Origin: Achromobacter piechaudii NBRC 102461
Lineage (GTDB): Bacteria > Pseudomonadota > Gammaproteobacteria > Burkholderiales > Burkholderiaceae_B
Length of the DNA stretch: 64,000 nt
Assembly: GCF_001571245.1 (NCBI RefSeq)
Contig: NZ_BCTK01000005.1
Location: 62,001-126,000, forward strand
Direction: 5' to 3'
Part shown: positions 1 through 7,153 of the stretch, piece by piece
Layout of the letters: every line of letters begins with the position of its first letter
Position numbering within the stretch: position 1 is the first letter of the stretch
Made by a program: the position numbers and the translations under genes
Notes under the pieces: generated by a model
Database searches by the model: none
The model's input: only the letters and a program-made list of their open reading frames with translations
What the model was told of the DNA's origin: nothing

Positions 1-1635
1 GCCAATCGCTTCTGCGCGGTGCGTTGCGACCGGCCCTGGCGCGCCTTGCCTGACGTCGCGCGCGGCGCCCGCCTGGCAGGCGCACCGTCGGTGGTCGGCG
101 TGCACACGGCCATCGTGACCAACGCCGAAGGCGCCACCGAAGCCAGCGGCGAAGACGAGATTCACCGCAATGCGCGCGGTGACGTGCGCGTGCGCTTTCA
201 TTGGCAGGCCGATGGCGAAGGCCTCGCAAAAAGCCGTTGGGCGCGCGTGGCGCAGCGACAGGCGGGCGCGGGCATGGGCATGAGCTTCGTGCCGCGTATC
301 GGCCAGGAAGTGCTGGTGCGATTTTTGGATGAGGACATCGACCAGCCCCTGGTTGTAGGCGCGCTATACAACGGACGCGGCGAAGGCGGCATTCCGTCCA
401 CGCCGGGCGGCAAGACGGGCGAAGCCATGAACACCGACGTGTACAAGGCGGCAATCGACGGCAAGCCCAGCGCGCAGGCCAACCTGGCCGGCGGCAACGC
501 GCCTGCGTGGCATGGCGCGGCAAGCGGCGACGAACAGCATCGCAACGCCGCTGCCCTGAGCGGCTTCAAGAGCAAGGAATTCGGTGGCGAGGGCTACAAC
601 CAGATCGTCTTTGACGACAGCGACGGCCAACTGCGCATGCAGATCAAGTCCACCCAGGCGGCCAGCGAACTCAACCTGGGCCACCTCATCCATCAGGCCG
701 GCAACTATCGCGGCAATGTGCGCGGCGTGGGCGCGGAACTGCGCACCGACGCATTCGGCGCGTTGCGGGGCGGCGCGGGCGTGCTGCTGACCACCTACGC
801 GGCGGGCGGCGGCGACCCCGCGGGCGATGCGGCCGCGCCCCTGGCGCTGGCGGGGCAGGCGGACATCATGGCGCAGTCCTTCGATGGCGTGATTGGCGCG
901 CATCAGGGCGTGCGCCTGGCCTCGGCGCGCGGCACCAGCTCCGAAGGCGCCAGCCGGCTGGATGGCGAACGCGCGCCGCTGGCGGCGATGACGCACGCCG
1001 TCTCCGGCACCGTGGACGGCCAGGCTATCGGCGGCGCAGCGGGGGATGCGTCGGCCAAACACACGGAAGTGGTCGACGGCAAGGTGCCGCACCTGACCGA
1101 TCCGCTGGTGTTGATGGCCGGTCGCGCCGGCCTGACGCAGGCCGCCGGACGCAACGTGCAGGTCGCGGCCGGCGAACTGGTGCACTGGTCGTCCGGCCAA
1201 GATCACAATCTGGCCGTCATCGGTTCGCTGCGCGTGCACACCGGGCAGGCGCTGGGTATCGTGGCCGGCGTGCAACAGGGCGGCGCAGAGTCGGGACTGG
1301 ACTTGATCGCCGGCACCGGTGAGGTCGATGTGATGTCGCAGCACGACGTGCTGACCGTGCAGGCGCAGCAGGACCTGCGCATGGTCAGCGCCAACGCCGG
1401 CATTGAATACGCATCGCCCAAGCGCATCCGCATCGCCAACGCGGCGGGCGCAAGCATCGTCATCGAAGGCGGCAACATCACGGTCACCGCGCCGGGCCGC
1501 ATCGACGTCAAGACCGGCAACAAGCAATTCGCCGGCCCGACCCAAATGCCGTATCCGTTTCCGCAGTTCACGGTATGCAAGACCTGCATTCTGGACGCCC
1601 AGGAAAGCGTGCAGTCGATCACTGACAAGGCGTAG
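1..1635 (+). CDS. VgrG (TssI) T6SS spike protein, 5' end cut by window edge
   Basis: This is the C-terminal 544 codons of a VgrG, the trimeric spike at the tip of the T6SS tube. The frame is open from base 1, so the true start lies upstream. The fragment begins in the linker after the gp27-like part. It contains the gp5-like OB fold (RVRFHWQ, then SFVPRIGQEVLVRF and PLVVGALYNG around bases 185-370). A DUF2345-type beta-helical region follows to about base 1540 and a short tail ends at TAG 1633-1635. There is no toxin domain after the helix, so it is a carrier spike. The DUF4123 adaptor gene begins at once downstream and the module ends in a Tle1-like protein, which suggests this VgrG carries that effector. 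Confidence 0.93.
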   Translation, partial: ANRFCAVRCDRPWRALPDVARGARLAGAPSVVGVHTAIVTNAEGATEASGEDEIHRNARGDVRVRFHWQADGEGLAKSRWARVAQRQAGAGMGMSFVPRIGQEVLVRFLDEDIDQPLVVGALYNGRGEGGIPSTPGGKTGEAMNTDVYKAAIDGKPSAQANLAGGNAPAWHGAASGDEQHRNAAALSGFKSKEFGGEGYNQIVFDDSDGQLRMQIKSTQAASELNLGHLIHQAGNYRGNVRGVGAELRTDAFGALRGGAGVLLTTYAAGGGDPAGDAAAPLALAGQADIMAQSFDGVIGAHQGVRLASARGTSSEGASRLDGERAPLAAMTHAVSGTVDGQAIGGAAGDASAKHTEVVDGKVPHLTDPLVLMAGRAGLTQAAGRNVQVAAGELVHWSSGQDHNLAVIGSLRVHTGQALGIVAGVQQGGAESGLDLIAGTGEVDVMSQHDVLTVQAQQDLRMVSANAGIEYASPKRIRIANAAGASIVIEGGNITVTAPGRIDVKTGNKQFAGPTQMPYPFPQFTVCKTCILDAQESVQSITDKA

Positions 1636-1640
1636 TGGCG

Positions 1641-2648
1641 ATGTCGTATTCCTGGCGGCAGGCGCTGCTTTCCACTATTTCCGAATTGCCGCATCATCGC
1701 GGCCCGTATGGGGAAGCCGCGCGCGCGTATGTGATCGTCGATTTTCGCGGCCACCCCGACCTGCTGGCGCGTATCACCGCAACGGAAGACCTGAGCTTTG
1801 GTTCGATCTGGGCGCAAACCGGGCTGGACATCTACGGCGATGTTGCGCCCTTGCTGATCGACGTGGATGGCGCATCGCAAGGCGTGCTGCGCGGCCCGCC
1901 CCGGCCTGATTTCAGTACGCCGCTGCTGCGGGTGCTGGACGCCTTGCACGAACGCGACGGCGGCCGCTACGCGATGATGAGCTTTGCATCCGCCGTGCCG
2001 CTGGAAAAGCTGATCGCCCACTTCGGACATTTTTGCGACTACGCCTTGCCCGACGCCAGCGAATTCTTCCTGCACTGGTACGACACTCGCATCCTGGCGC
2101 GCGCCTTGCAGGTCTGGACGCCTGCGCAACGCGAGCGCTTCGCCTCGCCGCTGATCACCTTGCGCTACCCGCTGCGCGACGGAGGGCAGGCCGAACTGGC
2201 CGGCGCTGGCCGTCTGCCGCAGGCTCCCGTCCAAGGAATTCAACGCTTTACGCCCGAGCAGCACCAGATGCTGTTCGATCTGGACTACCCGGACAAGATC
2301 GCCGTGCAACTGCGCCGCCTGTACCCCGGACTGCTGCCCGGCGACCCGGATCAGGATGCGCTGGTGCCGCGCGTGCAAGCGCAACTTGAACGCGCGCGCG
2401 CACACGGCGTGGCGGGCGATAAGGACACGTTCGATTATGTGGCCTGGGGCGTGTCGATCTCGCCGCGCTTCGATGAGCATCCGCGTATCCGCGAAGGGCT
2501 GCGGGCGTATCGGCCGGATGGCGACGGCGCGCTGGCGCGGGCGCTGGCAGGCGTGCCCGATGCCGTGTGGGACGAGGTCCAGGCCATGCATCGTGCGGAT
2601 GAGGAAGGGCGCATGGAGCGCCCGACCACGGGAGCCGACGGTGCGTAA
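1641..2648 (+). CDS. DUF4123 effector adaptor/chaperone (Tap/TEC family)
   Basis: This 335-residue protein belongs to the DUF4123 family by overall pattern: an N-terminal alpha/beta half with YVIVDFRGH, and the stretch FFLHWYDTRILARAL that matches the FRFYDPR-like core of the family. Such adaptors bind a particular effector and load it onto its cognate VgrG in the cytoplasm. It lies directly after vgrG and before the lipoprotein and effector genes, so the client is probably the Tle1-like protein at 4258. ATG 1641 is preferred, with AAGG ten bases upstream. GTG 1635, which overlaps the vgrG stop, is the alternative. The TAA overlaps the next start by eight bases, so translation is probably coupled. 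Confidence 0.85.
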   Translation: MSYSWRQALLSTISELPHHRGPYGEAARAYVIVDFRGHPDLLARITATEDLSFGSIWAQTGLDIYGDVAPLLIDVDGASQGVLRGPPRPDFSTPLLRVLDALHERDGGRYAMMSFASAVPLEKLIAHFGHFCDYALPDASEFFLHWYDTRILARALQVWTPAQRERFASPLITLRYPLRDGGQAELAGAGRLPQAPVQGIQRFTPEQHQMLFDLDYPDKIAVQLRRLYPGLLPGDPDQDALVPRVQAQLERARAHGVAGDKDTFDYVAWGVSISPRFDEHPRIREGLRAYRPDGDGALARALAGVPDAVWDEVQAMHRADEEGRMERPTTGADGA

Positions 2649-3420
2649 AGGATGGCTCGGCGTCGTGATGTGGCTGGGTTTGCTGGCTGGTTGCAATGGC
2701 GAGCCTACCTACTCGGGCGTCAGTTTCGTGGCCTACAACTACACGCCGTGGAATTTGGAGCCGGTGCGGCTGAGTGATGCGTCGGGGAATGTGGCGGGGT
2801 CCAGCACGCTCGTCGCGGGCGGGGGAGCAGGAGCCATCGCCTGCTGCTACAAATTCTCCGGAACAGAATTCACGGTGAACTGGAGCGGAGGCGATCCGGA
2901 CGTGATGCGTAAGCACCTGTTCGACGGCAAGCTCGACGAGGTGATGTTCAAGAAGGAAACGCCGGTGCATTTTCCCGCCGCGAAAGTTCCTGATGGCGAC
3001 GGCCCGCTCGTTCTCGAACTGCACATCTATCCAGATGAGCATATGGAGCTTGCATTGACTCGCCAACTGGTGGGGAAAGAGCGGATTCCTCTTACCGACA
3101 CCATTCGCTGGCTTTATGGAAAGTACCGAGATGACCTGGTTGGATACGATCATATAGACCAATTGGGCGACGTACTCGCAAAAGTCACCAAGCAGGCCTG
3201 GATGCGATATCGCATCGAGGACGCCGAAGATATGCGGGCGTATATGTATCTCTACTTCATCGTGGCCTCCGACTTCGATAAGGACGCTGAGATCGCAGCG
3301 ATTCTGAAAGATCCGAATCGAAAGCCGGGCGAATTCGGTCGTGCGGTGGCTGCGCTGTCGGCAGAAAAAATTGCCTCGCTCAAGGCGTCAGGCAAGCCGC
3401 CCGGAGAGAAGAATGTTTGA
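2641..3420 (+). CDS. DUF3304-like lipoprotein, probable periplasmic immunity protein (copy 1)
   Basis: This is a 259-residue lipoprotein starting at GTG 2641. The start is chosen because it gives a signal peptide with lipobox LLAGC (Cys18) and lines up residue for residue with the copy at 3486. The mature part has the YNYTPW motif and a GGGAG...CC stretch that I associate with DUF3304. It would be anchored in the periplasm. In known Tle1 systems the immunity proteins (Tli1) are lipoproteins encoded beside the phospholipase, often in several copies, so immunity to the protein at 4258 is the likely role; this is inference. Compared with copy 2, the N-terminal half and the C-terminal 80 residues are very similar. 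The stretch around residues 144-175 differs most. Confidence 0.8.
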   Translation: MRKGWLGVVMWLGLLAGCNGEPTYSGVSFVAYNYTPWNLEPVRLSDASGNVAGSSTLVAGGGAGAIACCYKFSGTEFTVNWSGGDPDVMRKHLFDGKLDEVMFKKETPVHFPAAKVPDGDGPLVLELHIYPDEHMELALTRQLVGKERIPLTDTIRWLYGKYRDDLVGYDHIDQLGDVLAKVTKQAWMRYRIEDAEDMRAYMYLYFIVASDFDKDAEIAAILKDPNRKPGEFGRAVAALSAEKIASLKASGKPPGEKNV

Positions 3421-3493
3421 AGTGAAGATGAACGAAGCGTCGTGGCCGCAGGGCTCGATGGCGTGGGATACCAAGGGAGTCACGAATGCGTAA
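3413..3493 (+). other. 26-codon open frame bridging the two lipoprotein genes, possible gene remnant
   Basis: ATG 3413 lies inside the end of lipoprotein copy 1 and the frame closes with TAA 3491-3493, inside the start of copy 2. The ATG position is the same as that from which the Tle1-like gene starts after copy 2 (GAGAA-rATG). The TAA sits in the same ATGCGTAAAGG context in which the DUF4123 gene ends in front of copy 1. It therefore has the junctions of a full gene but only 26 residues. No family is recognised. It may be what remains of a deleted effector or a scar of the tandem duplication, and expression is doubtful. Confidence 0.3.
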
Positions 3494-4268
3494 AGGGTTG
3501 ATCGGCGTCCTGTTGTGGCTGGGCCTGCTGGCCGGCTGCAATGGCGAGCCTACCTACTCGGGCGTCAGTTTCGTCACCTACAACTACACCCCATGGAACC
3601 TGGAGCCTGTGCGGCTCAGTGACGCGTCGGGCAATGTGGCAAGTTCCAGCACGCTCATCCCTGGCGGGGGAGCGGGAAGCTTCTCTTGCTGCTCCACTTT
3701 CAAGGGCACTGACTTCACCGTGAATTGGAGCGGGGGCGACCCCGTTCTGCTTCGCAAGCATCTGTTCGACGACAAATTCGACGAGATGTTGTTCAAGAAG
3801 CAAACGTCGGTGCATTTCCCCGCCACGAAGATTCCCGGTGGAGATGGCACGCTCATTATGGAATTGCACATCTATCCCGATGAGCATATGGAGCTTGCAT
3901 TGAGCCGCCAGATGGCGGGACAAGCAAGGATCCCGATCGTTGAAACGAGTCGCTGGTTGTACAAGAAGTATCGCAACGAGCTGGACGGATACGAGGACTC
4001 TTATGAGTTGAACGAGGTGCTTGCCAAAGTCACCAAGCAGGCCTGGACGCGGTATCGCATCGAAGATGCCGAAGATATGCGCGGCTATATGTATCTCTAC
4101 TTTATCGTCGCTTCCGATTTCGACCAGAACGCTCAGATTGCGGCGCTATTGAAGGATCCCAATCGAAAGCCGGGTGACTTTGGTCGTGCGGTGGCGGCGC
4201 TGACGGAAGACAACATTGCCCAGATCAAGGCGGCAGGCAAGGCGCCTGGAGAGAAAAATGTCCAGTAA
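3486..4268 (+). CDS. DUF3304-like lipoprotein, probable periplasmic immunity protein (copy 2)
   Basis: This 260-residue paralogue of the gene at 2641 has a signal peptide and lipobox LLAGC (Cys18), then the same YNYTPW segment, the glycine-rich SCC stretch, HIYPDEHMELAL, and a strongly conserved end (AKVTKQAW...RYRIEDAEDM). GGGAG lies upstream of ATG 3486. The reading frame ends at TAA 4266-4268, overlapping the effector start at 4258 by eleven bases, so immunity and effector would be translated together. The close position makes this copy the better candidate for the present cognate immunity protein. Copy 1 may protect against a related toxin of rival strains. Binding to the effector is not shown by sequence. 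Confidence 0.82.
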   Translation: MRKGLIGVLLWLGLLAGCNGEPTYSGVSFVTYNYTPWNLEPVRLSDASGNVASSSTLIPGGGAGSFSCCSTFKGTDFTVNWSGGDPVLLRKHLFDDKFDEMLFKKQTSVHFPATKIPGGDGTLIMELHIYPDEHMELALSRQMAGQARIPIVETSRWLYKKYRNELDGYEDSYELNEVLAKVTKQAWTRYRIEDAEDMRGYMYLYFIVASDFDQNAQIAALLKDPNRKPGDFGRAVAALTEDNIAQIKAAGKAPGEKNVQ

Positions 4269-6564
4269 TCGGATCCCTGAGCAGGACAGAACGCCCGCCT
4301 CGGTATTGAAGGCGATGGCGGAAAATGAGGCCGCCTATCCAAAAGACTCGTGTACCGAATGCGGTATCACCTTGCGGATGGGGTTTTTCTTCGATGGGTT
4401 CGGGCGCAACAAGGACCTCGACGAGAAGAATCCAACGTTCCTGTCCAACGTGAGCCGGCTATGGATGGCGCACTTCCGGGAAGACGATCCGGACATGCCG
4501 GGCAAGCAACGCTGGTTCGCCCTCTATTACTCAGGCATAGGCGTTGAACTGAACGAGAGCGCCAAGGCGGACGTCGTCGTCAGCGCGCTCAAGATCGCGG
4601 GCGGCAAAATGGCCGACAAGGCGGTCGACAGTGCGAAGGATGCCGCAAAGAACATTACGCGCCTGGATGAAGTGCCCAATGTGGATGGCATGGGTCGCAT
4701 CAAAAAGGCAACCCAGCAGTCCGTCAAGGACGCGTCTTTCCAGCCTATGGTGAAGGCTTACAAGGACGTGGTGAAAGATGTCAAAGCCCTGCCCGAGAAG
4801 ACGGTAAGGATCTGGAACGCGCTGGATCCCGAGCGGATCGGCAATCGGGCCAAGGCCACGGTTCGAGGCTTCTGGGCAGATTTCAAGAAGAATCCGCTGA
4901 AGGTCGCGTGGACGGCGACGAAGAATGCCGCCAAGGCCACGATCATGGAAGGCGTTCCGGTCGTCCGCGACAACGCCGCTGTGGCCATGTTGATGGGAAC
5001 CGGCGTCGATACGCGCCTGGAGGCGGCCAAGCGCCAATTGCAGCAAGCGTATGAAGGTTGCAACGCGGGCACCGAGAAAGTGGTGCGTATCGAGATCACC
5101 GTCTTTGGCGCGGACCGGGGCGGAGTGATTGCAAAGCAGTTCGTCAACGACATCGTCAAGAAGTACAAGCGCCGGCACGATCAGGATCTGGCCATTATCG
5201 GCAAGGATGGTGCGCCCGATGCCAAGATACGGATCCGCTTCCTCGGCTTGTTTGATGCCGTCGCATCGATCATGGACGAGAACACTTTCCTGGGATTTCT
5301 CCCGTTCACCGATCTGCTCAAGCAAACGCACAAGGACCGCACGCTGACCGTGCCCGCCGCGGTCGAAAAGGCCGTGCACTTCGCGGCGGCGCATGAACTG
5401 CGGCGCAACCAGCGACTGGACTCCCTGGAAAAGACGCGCGGCCTCCAATATCTGTATCCCGGTTCCAGCGGGGATGTGACCGGCGTGGCGCCGTTGGGAT
5501 CGCTGGGCACCCGCGCGTCGTTGTCGCGCGTGCCACTGCGCGAGATGATGAATCTGGCGCTCTCGCAAGGCGCGGCGCTATACAGCATGGAAATCCTGGC
5601 TCGCCGTGATCCGGTGCTTTATAGAATGTTGTCCCTGGCCTCCCCCATCGAAGACGAAGGCCAGAGCTACTACGTTCAGGATTTGGTCGCCGCCTACCGC
5701 GAACTCGTCAAGTACGAACCCGGGTGCGACTTCATGCCGCACATGGAAATATTCCTGCGCTGGCTGGCGGTGCGATATCAAGACCCGGTGTTCCGCGCGG
5801 GGATGTCGGACCCTGCCGAGGCATGGATCAAGGACCGCGACTTCTTCACGCCCGAACAGGAGTACAACGAAGAACTGCGGCGCGTGACGGCGATGTCCTC
5901 AGAAGATCAGAAGAAGCCCGAGAACACCGCCCGTCTGCGCGAGCTTGAGGCGCTGAAGAATGAACGTTGGGACCGTGCCTCCGAAAGCCGTGGCGAAGCG
6001 CCTCCGCAGCGATTCAAGCCGCTCTGGGAACGTCTGGAAGAGGAATACAAAAGCCTGGAACGCGCGGAGCAACAGGACGCCGCCACGGCGCAACGTCGCG
6101 CCGATCTGGAGCGCAATAATCCGCAAGTGCTGCGTTCGATGGAGTTGATGGATCAGGATATGCGCGACCGCGAGAACATGCGCAACGAGATCATCACTCG
6201 CGGCGGCGGCACACCGGAAAAGGCGGCCGACCCCTTGGCCGACATCAAGGCCAATCGCGCCATGCAAACGCGCCTGCTGACCGCCTGGCGCGAAGCGCGC
6301 GACGGCAAAACGCAGTTGCCGCCGAAGGTCATGACCCTGTTCGACTGGCTCGTACACGACGCCATGTTGAGCAGCTGGCCCGATCACCTGCTGGCCAGCA
6401 CCTCGATGTATTTCCGCGTGCGCGACAAGGATATTTTCGCCAAGACGGATAGCAAGGCGGAAATGGAGCAGCGGGCCAAGGACATGCGCAGCGCGGAAAA
6501 GGTCGAGGCCCAGGCGGCGCGTACCGAGCAGAACATGCAGCAGATGACGCCCGCGCGGCCTTGA
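4258..6564 (+). CDS. Tle1-like DUF2235 T6SS protein with altered nucleophile elbow
   Basis: This 768-residue protein has the DUF2235 (alpha/beta hydrolase) layout of Tle1 phospholipase effectors: an early GFFFDGFGRNKD block (residues 43-54), a strand-elbow-helix segment near residue 284, FLGLFDAVAS near 330 and a VHFAAAHE block near 376. In Tle1 enzymes the elbow is GFSRG, with Ser as nucleophile. Here codons 284-288 read GADRG, with Asp286 in the Ser position (bases 5113-5115, GAC). The candidate Asp and His of the triad remain. It may be inactive, may use another mechanism, or may be a diverged family with another job. The C-terminal third is charged and helical. ATG 4258 is preferred because it overlaps the lipoprotein stop. 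The vgrG-DUF4123-lipoprotein context supports export by T6SS. Confidence 0.8.
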   Translation: MSSNRIPEQDRTPASVLKAMAENEAAYPKDSCTECGITLRMGFFFDGFGRNKDLDEKNPTFLSNVSRLWMAHFREDDPDMPGKQRWFALYYSGIGVELNESAKADVVVSALKIAGGKMADKAVDSAKDAAKNITRLDEVPNVDGMGRIKKATQQSVKDASFQPMVKAYKDVVKDVKALPEKTVRIWNALDPERIGNRAKATVRGFWADFKKNPLKVAWTATKNAAKATIMEGVPVVRDNAAVAMLMGTGVDTRLEAAKRQLQQAYEGCNAGTEKVVRIEITVFGADRGGVIAKQFVNDIVKKYKRRHDQDLAIIGKDGAPDAKIRIRFLGLFDAVASIMDENTFLGFLPFTDLLKQTHKDRTLTVPAAVEKAVHFAAAHELRRNQRLDSLEKTRGLQYLYPGSSGDVTGVAPLGSLGTRASLSRVPLREMMNLALSQGAALYSMEILARRDPVLYRMLSLASPIEDEGQSYYVQDLVAAYRELVKYEPGCDFMPHMEIFLRWLAVRYQDPVFRAGMSDPAEAWIKDRDFFTPEQEYNEELRRVTAMSSEDQKKPENTARLRELEALKNERWDRASESRGEAPPQRFKPLWERLEEEYKSLERAEQQDAATAQRRADLERNNPQVLRSMELMDQDMRDRENMRNEIITRGGGTPEKAADPLADIKANRAMQTRLLTAWREARDGKTQLPPKVMTLFDWLVHDAMLSSWPDHLLASTSMYFRVRDKDIFAKTDSKAEMEQRAKDMRSAEKVEAQAARTEQNMQQMTPARP

Positions 6565-6601
6565 TGGGGCGGGCATGCGCGGCGCAGGGATGACGCATCA
6601 A

Positions 6602-6625
6602 GCGGCAACCCCTGCCTGTTGCCGC
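6602..6625. terminator. Hairpin between convergent genes
   Basis: GCGGCAAC at 6602-6609 and GTTGCCGC at 6618-6625 form a perfect 8-bp stem with an 8-base loop between two convergent genes. There is no T-run on either side, so it is at best a weak or Rho-assisted terminator. Confidence 0.35.
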
Positions 6626-6627
6626 GC

Positions 6628-7128
6628 CTACGTCTTGCCGGCTTCGACCTCGATCGTCACCGTATTGGACTTCACGCTTTCGGCCTCGATATACACCTCG
6701 TAAGTCGCCGGGGTGGCGGGCAGGTGCAGGACGCCGGCCATGTCGGTGGTGAAGCGCGTTTCGACGGTCATGCCGGGAGGCAGGGCAATCTTGGGCGGCG
6801 CAGCGCCCTCGCTGGGATCCACCGACACGTTGGGCAGCTTGGGCCGTACGTAGTTGAAGGCGATGCCGCGATACACCTTGCCGGTGCGCTTATCCACCGC
6901 CACGAAGCGCGGCAGTTGCGGGTCTTGCACCACGGGCAGGATGCCGCGTGCGCACACGGGGATGGTCAGGGTGCTGCCGTCGCGGATCGTCACGCGGGTG
7001 GGCGCCGCGATGCGCATCTGCGCGTCATAGCCTTGCAGCGGCGGCATGCAGGCGTGTTCCTTCTGCGAGTGCGCGGGCACCGAAGCGAAGGTGGCGGGTT
7101 CAATCCAATCGGTCGTCATGATGGGCAT
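6628..7128 (-). CDS. Hypothetical 166-residue protein downstream of the giant VgrG
   Basis: I do not recognise the family. The protein has no signal peptide or membrane segment. It contains two Cys residues near the N-terminus (Cys27 and Cys58), and the last 60 residues look like beta strands of an Ig-like fold (TYEVYIEAESVKSNTVTIEV). It lies 25 bases after the metallopeptidase-VgrG on the same strand and is the only gene that follows it, so it is positioned to act as an accessory or immunity protein for that effector. Against a simple immunity role, a periplasmic protease would need an exported immunity protein. ATG 7128 is used, with an in-frame ATG four codons later as the alternative start. 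No clear Shine-Dalgarno sequence is visible. Confidence 0.6.
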   Translation of the reverse strand: MPIMTTDWIEPATFASVPAHSQKEHACMPPLQGYDAQMRIAAPTRVTIRDGSTLTIPVCARGILPVVQDPQLPRFVAVDKRTGKVYRGIAFNYVRPKLPNVSVDPSEGAAPPKIALPPGMTVETRFTTDMAGVLHLPATPATYEVYIEAESVKSNTVTIEVEAGKT

Positions 7129-7153
7129 GTCGGTTTTCTAAAAATGGACGGCG

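Noticed and set aside
2356-2640. Longer start for lipoprotein copy 1
   Set aside because: It would hide the signal peptide behind 95 residues read from inside the DUF4123 gene. GTG 2641 matches the paralogue.
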